A stretch of 64,000 nt of DNA. Origin: Salmonella enterica subsp. arizonae (lineage in GTDB: Bacteria > Pseudomonadota > Gammaproteobacteria > Enterobacterales > Enterobacteriaceae). Location of the stretch: assembly GCF_008692845.1 (NCBI RefSeq), contig NZ_VXJW01000008.1:1-64000 (forward strand). Direction: 5' to 3'. The position numbers and the translations under genes are program-made. Below the pieces are notes generated by a model that saw only the letters and a program-made list of their open reading frames with translations, was not told the origin of the DNA and did not search any database. Of the stretch, positions 29,601 to 39,668 are shown piece after piece. How positions within the stretch are numbered: position 1 is the stretch's first letter; each line of letters starts with the position of its first letter.

Positions 29601-32600
29601 CGGTACGGCGGAAGCCGGAGCACGTGTCGAAGTCTTTGATAACGGCGTTTCGCTGGGACTCGCCACGCTACAGTCCAACGGCAGTTGGACGTTTACGCCG
29701 TTGCAAAATTTAAGCGAAGGCGCGCATCGACTGACCGTAATCGCAACCGATGCGAAAGGCAATGCAAGCCCGGCCGCTTCATTCGATCTGGTGGTCGATA
29801 CGCAATCGCCGCAGCAGCCGGTAATCACCTTCATTACAGATGATGCGCCAGGTATGCTCGGTAGCATCGCGCATCTGGGGCTGACTAACGACAACACCCC
29901 AACGATTAACGGTACAGGCGAACCGGGTTCAACGGTACACCTGTATCAGAATGGCGCTCGGATAGCCGATATTATCGTCGGTAGTTCCGGCGTCTGGAGC
30001 TACGCCTACACCACCGCCTCACCACTGGTGGACGATACCTATACCTTTACCGTAACGGCCAGCGACAGTAACGGCAACACCACGCCTTTTTCGACCGATT
30101 TTACGATTACCATTGATACCCTGGTCCCTGCCGCGCCCGGCATCATCAGCGTGGCTGACGGCGATGGAAATACGATTGATACCAATCAGTTAACCCAGGA
30201 ATCCCAGCCACGCCTGAGCGGTAGCGGCACCGCAGGCGACACTATCATCCTTTACGATAACGGCAATATCATAGGTCAGGCGCTGGTCGGCGCGGACGGT
30301 CGCTGGCAGTTTACGCCGCCTGCCGCGCTGGGCGACGGCACCCACCTTCTGACCGCTCGCGCCAACGATCCGGCGGGGAACGAAAGTCCCGAATCCATCA
30401 GCTTTACCCTGCGCGTCGATACCCAGGCGCCGGATGCGCCGCAGATCGTGTCAGCCGCTATCGCAGGCGGAGAAGGCGAGGTGTTGCTGGCAAACGGCAG
30501 TATTACCAATCAGCGTATGCCGACCCTCAGCGGCACCGGCGAACCCGGCGCCATCATCACCCTGTACAACAACGGCGCTGTACTGGATACCGTCCAGGTC
30601 AATCCACAGGGTAGCTGGACCTATCCGCTAACCAGTAATCTGAGCGAAGGGTTAAACGTACTGACGGCCATCGCCATGGATGCCGCGGGCAATAGCAGCC
30701 CGACCTCCGGCGTCTTCTCTGTCACGCTTGATACCTTGCCTCCAGCGCAGCCTGACGCGCCGCTGATCAGCGATAACGTCGCGCCGGTTATCGGCAATAT
30801 CGGCAATAATGGCGCAACGAACGACACCACGCCGACCTTCAGCGGCACGGGAGAGATCGGCAGCACGATTATTCTCTACAATAATGGCAGTGAAATTGGC
30901 CGCACAACGGTAGGCGATAACGGTAGCTGGAACTTTACGCCTGCGGCACTGACGCCGGGAACCTATATCATTACCGTTACGGAAACCGATGTAGCGGGCA
31001 ATATCAGCCCCCCTTCCGCCTCAGTCACTTTTGCAATAGACATTACTGCGCCAGCGAATCCGGTTATCACTTTTGCCGAAGATAACGTCGGCGATGTACA
31101 GGATAACGTTGCTAGCGGCGCAACCACTGACGACAATACGCCAGTCATTCACGGCACCGGCGACATCGGCAGCGTTATCACGCTCTATAATGGCGGCAAC
31201 GTTTTGGGCGTGGCCACCGTCGATGAGACCGGCACCTGGACGTTGCCTGTGACCAGCGCATTGCCGGATGGCACCTACACCCTGACTGCCATTGCCGCTG
31301 ACGCCGCCGGAAACAGCAGCGGCGTATCGAACAGCTTTACCCTTACCGTCGATACCGTTCCGTTGCAGCCGCCCGTCGTCAGTGAAATCCTCGACGATGT
31401 TGCGCCAGTAACCGGGCCATTAACCGATGGCGCCTTTACTAACGATCGGACGCTGACTATCAACGGCAGCGGCGAAAACGGCAGCACCGTCACGATTTAC
31501 GACAATGGCATAGAAATCGGTACGGCGCTCGTCAGCGACGGAATTTGGACATTCAATACTCCAGTATTGTCAGAAGCCAGTCATGCGCTAACCTTCAGCG
31601 CAACTAACGGCGCAGGAAATACCACGGCGCAAACTCAACCGATCATCATCACCATCGATGTCACCGCCCCGCCCGCCCCGTCGATCCAGACGGTTGCAGA
31701 CGATGGTACGCGCGTCGCTGGACTTGCCGATCCTTACGCTACCGTTGAAATTCGTAATGCCGATGACATCCTCGTCGGCAGCGCTGTCGCTAATGCCACC
31801 GGTGAATTCGCCGTCACGCTCAGTCCAGCGCAAACCGATGGCGGAACGCTGACGGCAATCGCTCTCGATCGCGCGGGGAATAACGGCCCGGCAACGGATT
31901 TCCTCGCCTCCGACAGCGGTCTGCCTGCCGTGCCGGTCATCACGGCGATTGAAGATAATGTCGGAAGCGTTCAGGGGAATATCGCAGCGGGCGGCGCTAC
32001 GGACGACGCCACGCCGACGCTGCGCGGAACCACAGATATCGGTTCTACCGTTGAAGTCTTCATCGATGGCGATTCGGCAGGCTTCGCCACCGTTGATGCT
32101 AGCGGGAACTGGATCTTTGAGATCGCCACGCCATTAAGTGAAAGCGCACATAGCGTCACTGTCCAGGCCACCAATGCGAAAGGCCAGGGCGGTCTGTCCG
32201 AACCGGTCAGGATCACTATCGATCTTAGCGCGCCGGCGCAACCGATCATTACCAGCGCAACGGATGATGTCCCCGGCGTGACCGGTACGCTGGATAACGG
32301 CGCGCTCACCAATGATTCGCGCCCGACGCTCAACGGGACGGGAGAAGCAGGCGCCACGATCCGCATTCTGGATAACGGCGTAGAAATCGGTTCCGCTACG
32401 GTAGATCAAAGCGGTAACTGGCGCTTCACCCCGAACGCGCCGCTGGAGAGCAACACGCATCTCTTCACTGCTGTGGCGACCGACCCCGCCGGAAATAGCG
32501 GCCAGCCTTCAGACGGCTTTACACTGACCATTGACGCCCTGGCGCCAGATGTACCAGTCATCATTTCTGTGATTGACGATAACAATCAGCCGTCCATTCC

Positions 32601-35600
32601 GGTCTCACCGGGACAGTCAACCGACGATCGGCAGCCGATACTGAACGGGACTGGCGAACCTGGCGCGACGATCACTATTTTTGACAATGGTACGCCGCTT
32701 GGTACGACTCAGGTAAACGAAAGCGGTAGCTGGTCCTTCCCGGTGACCAGCAATTTGTCAGAGGGAAGCCATGATCTGACGGTTAGCGCTACCGATCCGG
32801 CGGGCAATACCAGCGCGGTCTCCACGCCGTGGACGATCGTGGTCGATATTACGCCTCCGGCGATCCCGGTTCTCACCTCTGTTGTGGATGACCGGCCCGG
32901 TATTACCGGCGACCTGGTCAGCGGGCAGCTAACGAACGATGCGACGCCCACCCTGAACGGACGCGGGGAGGCAGGCGCGACGATTACTGTCTATCTTGAC
33001 GGTAATCCAACGCCCATCGGTACAACGACAGTGAATAGCGATGGTACATGGAGTTTCACGCCGCAGACGCCGATTGCAAACGGCAACCATACGCTCACCC
33101 TTAGCGCCACCGATCCGGCGGGTAATAGCAGCGCGGTTTCCAGCGGATTTGTATTGACGATTGACGCCACGCCGCCCGCCGCGCCAGTTATCGCCAGCGT
33201 AGCAGACAATACGGCGCCGGTAACAGGCATCGTCCCTAACGGCGGTTCGACGAACGAAACCCGTCCGACACTCGCCGGTACCGGTGAGGCGGGGTCAACC
33301 ATCTCAATTTATAATGGCAGCGCGCTGGTCGGCACCGCGCAAGTTCAGGCCAACGGTAGCTGGAGCTTTACGCCGCCTACCTCGCTGAGCGCGGGCGTCT
33401 GGAACCTGACGGCGACAGCAACCGATGCGGCAGGCAATACCAGCGTCGCGTCCGAAACGCGCACGTTTACTATTGATACAACGGCTCCCGCCGCGCCTGT
33501 TATTAGCACGGTCTACGACGGTACGGGGCCCATTACCGGCAATCTGAGCCCAGGACAGATGACAGACGAGGTTCGCCCTGTCATTAGCGGCACCCGCGAA
33601 GCCAACACAACCATTCGTCTCTACGATAACGGCACGCTGTTGGCTGAAATTCCCGCCGACAATAGCAGTAGTTGGCGCTACACGCCCGACGCCTCTCTGG
33701 CGACGGGAAACCATGTAATTACCGTCATTGCCGTTGATGCCGCAGGCAACGCCAGCCCCGTTTCGGACAGCGTTAATTTCGTCGTCGATACCACGCCGCC
33801 GCTGGCGCCGGTAATCACGTCAGTCAGTGACGATCAGGCGCCAGGCCTCGGCACAATCGCGAACGGCCAAAGTACCAACGATCCTACGCCAACCTTCAGC
33901 GGAACTGCGGAAGCCGGCGCCACGATCACGCTCTATGAAAATGGTACGGTCATTGGCACGACAACGGCTCAGCCTGACGGCGCATGGAGCGTCTCCACCT
34001 CAACGCTGGCAAGCGGAACGCACGTCATCACCGCCGTCGCCACCGATGCCGCCGGGAACGGCAGCCCGAACAGTACGGCCTTCACCCTGACGGTCGATAC
34101 CACCGCCCCACAGACGCCAATCCTGACGTCCGTGGTGGATGACGTGGCGGGCGGGGCAACAGGAAATCTCGCTAATGGCCAGATAACCAATGATAACCGC
34201 CCCACTCTGAACGGCACTGCCGAAGCAGGCAGCGTGGTCAGTATTTATGATGGCGGCACTCTGCTTGGCGTCACCACGGCTGACGCGGGCGGCGCGTGGA
34301 GCTTCGCGCCCACTACCGGGTTAAGCGACGGCACGCGCACGTTAACAGTGACCGCCACCGACCCAGCAGGCAACGTTAGCCCAGTAACCGACAGCTTTAC
34401 TATCGTCGTCGATACCCTTGCGCCAACGGTTCCGCTCATCACCAGCATCGTTGATGATGTACCGAACAACACCGGCGCCATTGGCAATGGACAATCGACC
34501 AACGATACACTGCCTACGCTCAATGGTACTGCGGAAGCCAACAGTACGGTAAGTATCTTCGATAATGGCGCGCTGGTCGCGACCGTAACGGCTAATGCCA
34601 ACGGCAACTGGAGCTGGACGCCGACCACCGCGCTCGGCCAGGGGAGTCACGCCTATAGCGTTAGCGCCGCCGATGCGGCTGGTAATGTTAGCGCCGCTTC
34701 GCAACCGACAACTATTATCGTGGATACCATTGCGCCCGGCGCGCCCGGCAACCTGACCATCAATGCCACCGGTAATCGCGTGACGGGCACTGCGGAAGCA
34801 GGCAGTACGGTGACGATTACCACTGATACCGGTGTGGTACTGGGAACCGCCACCGCCGACGGGACAGGCAGCTTCAGCGCCGCACTCACGCCCGCGCAGA
34901 CTAACGGTCAGCCGCTGCTGGCATTTGCCCAGGATAAAGCAGGCAATACTGGCATTACCGCCGGATTTACCGCGCCCGATACGCGCGTGCCGGAAGCGCC
35001 GATTATCACCACCGTGGTGGATGACGTGGGTATTTATACGGGCGCTATCGCCAACGGCCAAGTCACTAATGACGCGCAACCCACATTGAACGGTACCGCT
35101 CAGGCGGGCGCTACAGTGAGCATTTATAACAACGGGGCGTTGCTCGGCACTACTACGGCGAACGCCAGCGGAAACTGGAGCTTTACTCCGGCAGGCAATT
35201 TAACCGAAGGTAGCCACGCCTTCACCGCCACCGCGACTAACGCCAACGGAACAGGCAGCGTCTCCACCGCCGCCACGGTGATTGTCGATACGCTGGCCCC
35301 TGGAACGCCGTCAGGTACGCTTAGCGCCGATGGCGGTTCGCTTTCTGGACTAGCAGAGGCAAACAGCACCGTCACCGTCACGCTGGCGGGCGGCATTACG
35401 CTCACGACCACCGCTGGCAGCAACGGCGCATGGTCTCTTACCTTGCCGACAAAACAAATTGAAGGCCAACTCATTAATGTGACGGCAACTGACGCTGCGG
35501 GTAACGCCTCCGGCACGTTAGGCATTACCGCGCCGATTCTGCCGCTGGCGGCAAGGGATAACATCACTAGTCTTGATCTAACCTCTACCGCCGACACCAG

Positions 35601-38193
35601 CACGCAAAACTACTCGGATTACGGCTTGCTGCTGGTTGGCGCGCTTGGCAATGCCGCCTCGGTTCTGGGTAACGATATCGCTCAGGTTGAGTTCACCATT
35701 GCCGAAGGTGGTACGGGAGACGTCACCATCGATGCCGCCGCAACGGGAATCGTGCTTTCGCTGCTCAGTACTCAGGAAATTGTGGTACAACGCTACGATA
35801 CCAGCCTCAGCGCCTGGACGACGATCGTCAACACCGCCGTTGGCGACTTCGCGAATTTGCTTACCCTGACCGGGAGCGGCGTCACCCTGAACCTGAGCGG
35901 ACTGAACGAAGGCCAGTACCGGGTGCTAACCTACAACACCAGTCTGCTCGCCACCGGGTCGTATACCAGCCTGGATGTCGATGTACACCAGACCAGCGCT
36001 GGCATTATTAGCGGGCCAACCGTTAATACCGGCAACGTCATGGCCGATGACACCGCGCCGACGGGCACCACGGTCACCGCCATTACCAACGCCAACGGCG
36101 TCAGCACGCCAGTCGGCGTGAGCGGTGTGGATATCCAGGGACAATACGGCACGCTGCACATTAATCAGGATGGCAGTTACACCTACACGCTGACTAATCC
36201 TACGGCAGGATACGGGCATAAAGAGAGCTTCACCTACACCATCACCCAGAATGGCGTCGGTAGCAGTTCCGCGCAACTGGTTATCAATCTGGGCCCTACG
36301 CCTGTACCGGGCAGCGTGGTGGCGACAGACAATAACGCCTCGCTGGTCTTTGACACGCACGTTAGCTACGTCAACAACGGTCCCTCGACACAGAGCGGCG
36401 TCACGGTATTAAGCGTTGGGCTTGGTAATGTACTGAACGCGAATCTGCTTGATGATATGACCAATCCGATCATCTTTAACGTTGAAGAAGGCGCTACGCG
36501 TACCATGACGTTACAGGGAACCGTCGGCGGCGTCTCACTGGCTTCCTCGTTCGATTTGTACGTTTATCGCTTCAACGATGCCATTCAACAATATGAGCAG
36601 TTCCGGGTACAAAAAGGCTGGATTAACACCCTGCTGTTGGCCGGACAGTCCCAGCCGTTGACCCTGACGTTGCCTGGCGGCGAATACCTGTTCGTGCTGA
36701 ATACCGCCAGCGGCATTAGCGTCCTCACGGGCTATACGTTGACGATTTCCCAGGACCACACCTATGCCGTTGACAGTATTACCACCAGCACAACCGGCAA
36801 CGTATTGACCAATGATGTTGCCCCTGCGGACGCCCTCCTTACTGAAGTGAACGGTGTGGCGATTTCTGCGACAGGCACGACGAATGTTAACGGGCTGTAT
36901 GGCACGCTCACTATCGACGCAAAAGGCAACTATACCTACACCCTGAAGAACGGCGTCGGCGCCGACAGTATTAAAACGCCGGACAGCTTTATCTATACGG
37001 TCAAAGCGCCAAACGGCGACACCGATACGGCCTCGCTCAATATCACGCCAACCGCCAGGGCGCTGGATGCGATTAATGATGTCAGCGATACCCTTAGCGT
37101 CGCCACGCTTCAGGATACCGCCGCCTGGCTGGACTCCAGCGTCGGCAGCGCCAGTTGGGGACTACTCGGCAAATCGGGCAGCGGGAGCGGCACCTTTGAC
37201 GTTGCAACAGGCACCGTGCTTAAAGGCGCGTCACTGGTTTTTGATGTCTCCACGCTCATTACGCTGGGCAATCTGAATATTAGCTGGGCCATTCTGGAGA
37301 ACGGAACCGTCATACGCAACGGAACCGTTCCGGTGGCGAATATCACGCTGGGCGGCGCGACAGTGACTGTAAACCTGAGCGGTCTGGAGCTGGATGCAGG
37401 AACCTACACGCTTAACTTTACTGGTACCAATACCCTGGCCGGGGCGGCGACGATCACGCCACGCGTTATCGGCACCACCGTCGATCTGGATAATTTTGAA
37501 ACGTCCGGAACGCATACTGTTCTCGGCAATATTTTTGACGGCAGCGATGCGGCGGGGGCGATGGATCAGCTTAATACCGTGAATACCCGCCTGAACATTA
37601 GCGGGTATAACGGCAGCGCTTCCACGCTGGACGCCTCGACAAATACTACCAGCGCTACGATTCAGGGACATTACGGCACATTGCAAATTAACCTCGATGG
37701 CGCCTATACCTACACCCTGAATAATGGCATCGCGATATCGTCCATCACTAGTAAAGAGGTCTTTACCTATCAACTGGATGACAAGATGGGTCATACGGAT
37801 AGCGCTACATTGACCATTGATATGGTGCCGCAAATCGTCAGTACCAACCAAAACGATGTTCTCATCGGCTCCGCCTATGGCGATACGCTGATTTACCACC
37901 TGTTAAACGGCGCGGACGCAACCGGCGGCAACGGCACCGATCGCTGGCAAAACTTCTCCACCGCGCAAGGCGACAAGATCGATATCCACGAACTGCTGAC
38001 CGGCTGGGATCACCAGGCGGCGACGCTGGGTAACTTTGTTCAGGTTCATACCAGCGGCGCCAATACGGTGATATCCGTCGATCGCGACGGCGCCGGCAGC
38101 GCGTTTAAATCAACTGACCTTGTCACTCTGGAGAATGTGCAGCTCACGCTAAATGATCTGTTGCAGAACAACCATCTGGTAATCGGCGGTTGA
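26692..38193 (+). CDS. bapA: BapA giant biofilm-associated surface adhesin (SPI-9)
   Basis: Type I-secreted, surface-located protein needed for cell-cell aggregation, pellicle formation and gut colonisation. The 3,833 residues comprise a BapA-prefix domain (about 1-105), a glycine/alanine hinge, an Asn/Pro/Asp-rich linker coded by 30-bp tandem repeats (about 150-195), 28 bacterial Ig-like repeats that I counted (20 long, about 100 residues, with the ND-x-x-PTL-x-GT core; 8 short, about 85 residues, with DG-x-x-VSG-x-AEAG; about 200-2950), two or three GLLGLVG-type beta domains, three VCBS-like segments ending YGTL-x-I-x-x-DG-x-YTYTL, and a C-terminal secretion segment with NGADATGGNGTDRW. There is no Sec signal peptide. 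The whole frame is open, unlike in some host-restricted serovars. The three secretion genes follow. Confidence 0.97.
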   Translation: MRLLAVVSKLTGVSTTVESSAVTLKAPSIVKLSVARDEISQLTRINQDLMVTLHSGETITIKNFYVTNDLGASQLVLAESDGTLWWVENPQAGLHFEQIADINELLVTSGASHETGGAVWPWVLAGAVAAGGIAAIASSGSGDSHHSDSDNPLPDNTNPGGNPPDNTNPDGNPPDNDNPGGTNPDGNNPDSSNPVDTTPPLAPSELLISADGKMVSGQAEAGSTITIKDPSGNVVGEGKTDSNGKFSIDLTTPQLSGEQLTVTATDDAGNTGPSATIDAPNIPFPDTPIITAAIDNADPLTGTLSNNQFTNDSTPTLEGTGSAGAVIHIYANGQEIGTTTVDASGNWRFSITNALTDGENRFTAIATNVKGESSESASFTLTIDTLSPDAPIVELITDNTGLLTGPLQNNDRTDEAKPLFSGQGEPGNTITIKEGSTIIGSATVDENGRWTFMPTTPLSDGEHTFTVEQSDQAGNVSRVTTTPTIIVDTTPPDAAAIDNVAKDGSTVSGTAEAGSTVSIYDPAGNYLGSAITGDNNQFNITLNPAQTHGERLEARIQDAVGNIGPVTEFTASDSQYPAQPIILTVTDDAGAFTGLLKNGDATDDNRPTLSGTAEPGSTISISDNGFPVPTFPPVVADADGKWSFTPSLALPDGDHVFTATATNDRGTSGQSVSFTIDIDTQPPVLENLAVSDIGDKLTGATEAGSTVVIKDSQGNMLGSGTAGDDGTFSISISPAKINGETLSISVIDKAANSGPVETLNAPDKTAPAAPNGLIVATDGLSVSGQAEAGSTVTIRDSSNTVLGSAVANGNGQFIVPLNTAQTNGQALIATATDVAKNESAAATVIAPDSTAPEMPKDVVISEDGASISGTAEPGSAITITTSDGTPLGSGKVDGEGHFTLPLVPAQTNGEQVTVTATDGANNVSPPATAQAPDITAPDKPIISQVLDDVESFTGPLANGQTTNDSRPTLSGTAEAGARVEVFDNGVSLGLATLQSNGSWTFTPLQNLSEGAHRLTVIATDAKGNASPAASFDLVVDTQSPQQPVITFITDDAPGMLGSIAHLGLTNDNTPTINGTGEPGSTVHLYQNGARIADIIVGSSGVWSYAYTTASPLVDDTYTFTVTASDSNGNTTPFSTDFTITIDTLVPAAPGIISVADGDGNTIDTNQLTQESQPRLSGSGTAGDTIILYDNGNIIGQALVGADGRWQFTPPAALGDGTHLLTARANDPAGNESPESISFTLRVDTQAPDAPQIVSAAIAGGEGEVLLANGSITNQRMPTLSGTGEPGAIITLYNNGAVLDTVQVNPQGSWTYPLTSNLSEGLNVLTAIAMDAAGNSSPTSGVFSVTLDTLPPAQPDAPLISDNVAPVIGNIGNNGATNDTTPTFSGTGEIGSTIILYNNGSEIGRTTVGDNGSWNFTPAALTPGTYIITVTETDVAGNISPPSASVTFAIDITAPANPVITFAEDNVGDVQDNVASGATTDDNTPVIHGTGDIGSVITLYNGGNVLGVATVDETGTWTLPVTSALPDGTYTLTAIAADAAGNSSGVSNSFTLTVDTVPLQPPVVSEILDDVAPVTGPLTDGAFTNDRTLTINGSGENGSTVTIYDNGIEIGTALVSDGIWTFNTPVLSEASHALTFSATNGAGNTTAQTQPIIITIDVTAPPAPSIQTVADDGTRVAGLADPYATVEIRNADDILVGSAVANATGEFAVTLSPAQTDGGTLTAIALDRAGNNGPATDFLASDSGLPAVPVITAIEDNVGSVQGNIAAGGATDDATPTLRGTTDIGSTVEVFIDGDSAGFATVDASGNWIFEIATPLSESAHSVTVQATNAKGQGGLSEPVRITIDLSAPAQPIITSATDDVPGVTGTLDNGALTNDSRPTLNGTGEAGATIRILDNGVEIGSATVDQSGNWRFTPNAPLESNTHLFTAVATDPAGNSGQPSDGFTLTIDALAPDVPVIISVIDDNNQPSIPVSPGQSTDDRQPILNGTGEPGATITIFDNGTPLGTTQVNESGSWSFPVTSNLSEGSHDLTVSATDPAGNTSAVSTPWTIVVDITPPAIPVLTSVVDDRPGITGDLVSGQLTNDATPTLNGRGEAGATITVYLDGNPTPIGTTTVNSDGTWSFTPQTPIANGNHTLTLSATDPAGNSSAVSSGFVLTIDATPPAAPVIASVADNTAPVTGIVPNGGSTNETRPTLAGTGEAGSTISIYNGSALVGTAQVQANGSWSFTPPTSLSAGVWNLTATATDAAGNTSVASETRTFTIDTTAPAAPVISTVYDGTGPITGNLSPGQMTDEVRPVISGTREANTTIRLYDNGTLLAEIPADNSSSWRYTPDASLATGNHVITVIAVDAAGNASPVSDSVNFVVDTTPPLAPVITSVSDDQAPGLGTIANGQSTNDPTPTFSGTAEAGATITLYENGTVIGTTTAQPDGAWSVSTSTLASGTHVITAVATDAAGNGSPNSTAFTLTVDTTAPQTPILTSVVDDVAGGATGNLANGQITNDNRPTLNGTAEAGSVVSIYDGGTLLGVTTADAGGAWSFAPTTGLSDGTRTLTVTATDPAGNVSPVTDSFTIVVDTLAPTVPLITSIVDDVPNNTGAIGNGQSTNDTLPTLNGTAEANSTVSIFDNGALVATVTANANGNWSWTPTTALGQGSHAYSVSAADAAGNVSAASQPTTIIVDTIAPGAPGNLTINATGNRVTGTAEAGSTVTITTDTGVVLGTATADGTGSFSAALTPAQTNGQPLLAFAQDKAGNTGITAGFTAPDTRVPEAPIITTVVDDVGIYTGAIANGQVTNDAQPTLNGTAQAGATVSIYNNGALLGTTTANASGNWSFTPAGNLTEGSHAFTATATNANGTGSVSTAATVIVDTLAPGTPSGTLSADGGSLSGLAEANSTVTVTLAGGITLTTTAGSNGAWSLTLPTKQIEGQLINVTATDAAGNASGTLGITAPILPLAARDNITSLDLTSTADTSTQNYSDYGLLLVGALGNAASVLGNDIAQVEFTIAEGGTGDVTIDAAATGIVLSLLSTQEIVVQRYDTSLSAWTTIVNTAVGDFANLLTLTGSGVTLNLSGLNEGQYRVLTYNTSLLATGSYTSLDVDVHQTSAGIISGPTVNTGNVMADDTAPTGTTVTAITNANGVSTPVGVSGVDIQGQYGTLHINQDGSYTYTLTNPTAGYGHKESFTYTITQNGVGSSSAQLVINLGPTPVPGSVVATDNNASLVFDTHVSYVNNGPSTQSGVTVLSVGLGNVLNANLLDDMTNPIIFNVEEGATRTMTLQGTVGGVSLASSFDLYVYRFNDAIQQYEQFRVQKGWINTLLLAGQSQPLTLTLPGGEYLFVLNTASGISVLTGYTLTISQDHTYAVDSITTSTTGNVLTNDVAPADALLTEVNGVAISATGTTNVNGLYGTLTIDAKGNYTYTLKNGVGADSIKTPDSFIYTVKAPNGDTDTASLNITPTARALDAINDVSDTLSVATLQDTAAWLDSSVGSASWGLLGKSGSGSGTFDVATGTVLKGASLVFDVSTLITLGNLNISWAILENGTVIRNGTVPVANITLGGATVTVNLSGLELDAGTYTLNFTGTNTLAGAATITPRVIGTTVDLDNFETSGTHTVLGNIFDGSDAAGAMDQLNTVNTRLNISGYNGSASTLDASTNTTSATIQGHYGTLQINLDGAYTYTLNNGIAISSITSKEVFTYQLDDKMGHTDSATLTIDMVPQIVSTNQNDVLIGSAYGDTLIYHLLNGADATGGNGTDRWQNFSTAQGDKIDIHELLTGWDHQAATLGNFVQVHTSGANTVISVDRDGAGSAFKSTDLVTLENVQLTLNDLLQNNHLVIGG
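27151..27270 (+). repeat. 30-bp tandem repeat coding the BapA linker
   Basis: Three 30-bp units starting at 27151, 27181 and 27211, each beginning CCCGATAA and encoding PDN-x-NP-x-G-x-x, followed by a degenerate fourth unit. They code the hydrophilic Asn/Pro/Asp-rich linker between the N-terminal domain and the first Ig-like repeat. In-frame units like these can expand or contract without breaking the gene. Confidence 0.85.
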
Positions 38194-38201
38194 TGAAAAA
38201 A

Positions 38202-38227
38202 GCCCCGGACGCCACGACGTCCGGGGC
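38202..38227 (+). terminator. Intra-operon hairpin between bapA and bapB
   Basis: GCCCCGGACG and CGTCCGGGGC form a 10-bp perfect, GC-rich stem eight bases after the bapA stop. It is followed by AACAAG, not by a T run, so it is more likely an mRNA-stabilising or partly attenuating element than a full terminator. Confidence 0.7.
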
Positions 38228-38258
38228 AACAAGCGGTGATATTTAAAAGGGATAAAAA

Positions 38259-39668
38259 ATGGGAAGAGTTACTCCTGCCGCCATCGTACTGGCATTTGCT
38301 TTGTTTCATCACCAGACCCGGGGCGCAGAAGCGCCGCCAATTATTACATCCGAAGGATTAGCAACGGACCAGATGCTCCCTTCGCTGGATGGCTCCGCCG
38401 CCGAGTTGCCGCTCAGCGCCGCCGCGCCTGGCAACCTGACGCTCAATGACGCGGTCAATCGCGCCGTTAACTGGCATCCTTCTATTCGCGAAGCCGTCGG
38501 CAAACTGCTCGCACAGAATGAACAAATAGAGGTCGCCAGATCGAAATATTATCCGCAAGTCAGCGCAGGCGTGAATAATGGGTACAGCAATACTTACACC
38601 GATCACGGATATAGCCCTTCGCTGGTGTTGTCAGTATCGCAAATGCTTTATGACTTCGGCAAAGTGGCAAGCCAGGTGCGCGCCGAAACCGCAGGCGCAG
38701 CGCAGCAACAGGCCAATGTGCTGCTCAGTATTGATACCGTCGCGCACGAAACCGCCAACGCCATTGTCCAAACGCAGAGCTGGCAGCAAATGGTCGAAGC
38801 GGCGGAAGAACAGCTCGTCGCGCTGGACGGTATCGGTAAACTCACCCGTCAGCGTAGCGATGAGGGCGCCACATCGCTATCTGACGTAGTGCAAACCGAA
38901 GCCAGAATCGAATCCGCCCGCTCGCAACTGGCGCAATATCAGGCCAATCTCGACAGTGCGAGAGCATCACTAATGAGCTGGCTGGGCTGGAAATCGCTTA
39001 ACAGCATCAGTAATGACTTCCCGGCAAAACTCGCTCGTAGCTGTGAGATTGTTACCCCCGACGATCGGCTGGTGCCCGCAGTGCTGGCGGCTTGGGCGCA
39101 GGCCAACGTTGCGCGGGCGAATCTGGAGTATGCTAACGCGCAAATGACGCCGACGATTTCGCTCGAACCTTCCGTACAGCATTATCTCAATGATAAATAT
39201 CCCAGTCATGAAGTGCTCGACAAAACCCAGTATTCCACTTGGGTGAAAGTTGAGATGCCAATTTACCAGGGCGGAGGGCTGACCGCCCGACGTAACGCCG
39301 CCAGCCATGCGGTAGACGCGGCTCAGTCGACCATCCAGCGTACCCGGCTTGATGTCCGCCGGAGACTGATGGAGGCACGCAGCCAGGCGATGAGTCTTGC
39401 CAGCGCGTTACAAATCCTTCGTCGGCAACAACAGCTTAGCGAACGCACGCGCGAACTGTATCAGCAGCAATACCTTGACCTCGGTTCCCGCCCGCTGCTT
39501 GACGTGCTTAATGCGGAGCAGGAGGTTTACCAGGCGCGCTTTGCCGAACTGCAAACGGAAAGTCAGTTACACCAGTTGCAGTTGAACTGCCTGTATAACA
39601 CCGGCGCGCTTCGTCAGGCGTTCGCGTTAAATCATCGTAGTATTCAGTCCGTGGAGATCCAGCCATGA
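38259..39668 (+). CDS. bapB: BapB, TolC-family outer membrane channel of the BapA secretion system
   Basis: Outer membrane factor for export of BapA. The 469-residue precursor begins with a signal peptide (MGRVTPAAIVLAFALFHHQTRGAE) and has two outer membrane efflux protein repeats with long alpha-helical hairpins, as in TolC (for example LNDAVNRAVNWHPSIREAVGKLLAQNEQ and, at the second repeat, RELYQQQYLDLGSRPLLDVLNAEQEVYQAR). It lies 65 bases after bapA, separated by a GC-rich hairpin, and overlaps bapC by four bases. It is a dedicated channel rather than the housekeeping TolC. Confidence 0.93.
   Translation: MGRVTPAAIVLAFALFHHQTRGAEAPPIITSEGLATDQMLPSLDGSAAELPLSAAAPGNLTLNDAVNRAVNWHPSIREAVGKLLAQNEQIEVARSKYYPQVSAGVNNGYSNTYTDHGYSPSLVLSVSQMLYDFGKVASQVRAETAGAAQQQANVLLSIDTVAHETANAIVQTQSWQQMVEAAEEQLVALDGIGKLTRQRSDEGATSLSDVVQTEARIESARSQLAQYQANLDSARASLMSWLGWKSLNSISNDFPAKLARSCEIVTPDDRLVPAVLAAWAQANVARANLEYANAQMTPTISLEPSVQHYLNDKYPSHEVLDKTQYSTWVKVEMPIYQGGGLTARRNAASHAVDAAQSTIQRTRLDVRRRLMEARSQAMSLASALQILRRQQQLSERTRELYQQQYLDLGSRPLLDVLNAEQEVYQARFAELQTESQLHQLQLNCLYNTGALRQAFALNHRSIQSVEIQP

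Noticed and set aside
27126-37899. Many open frames antisense or out of frame to bapA
   Set aside because: They mirror the repetitive, biased codons of the Ig-like repeats and have no ribosome-binding sites or family resemblance.
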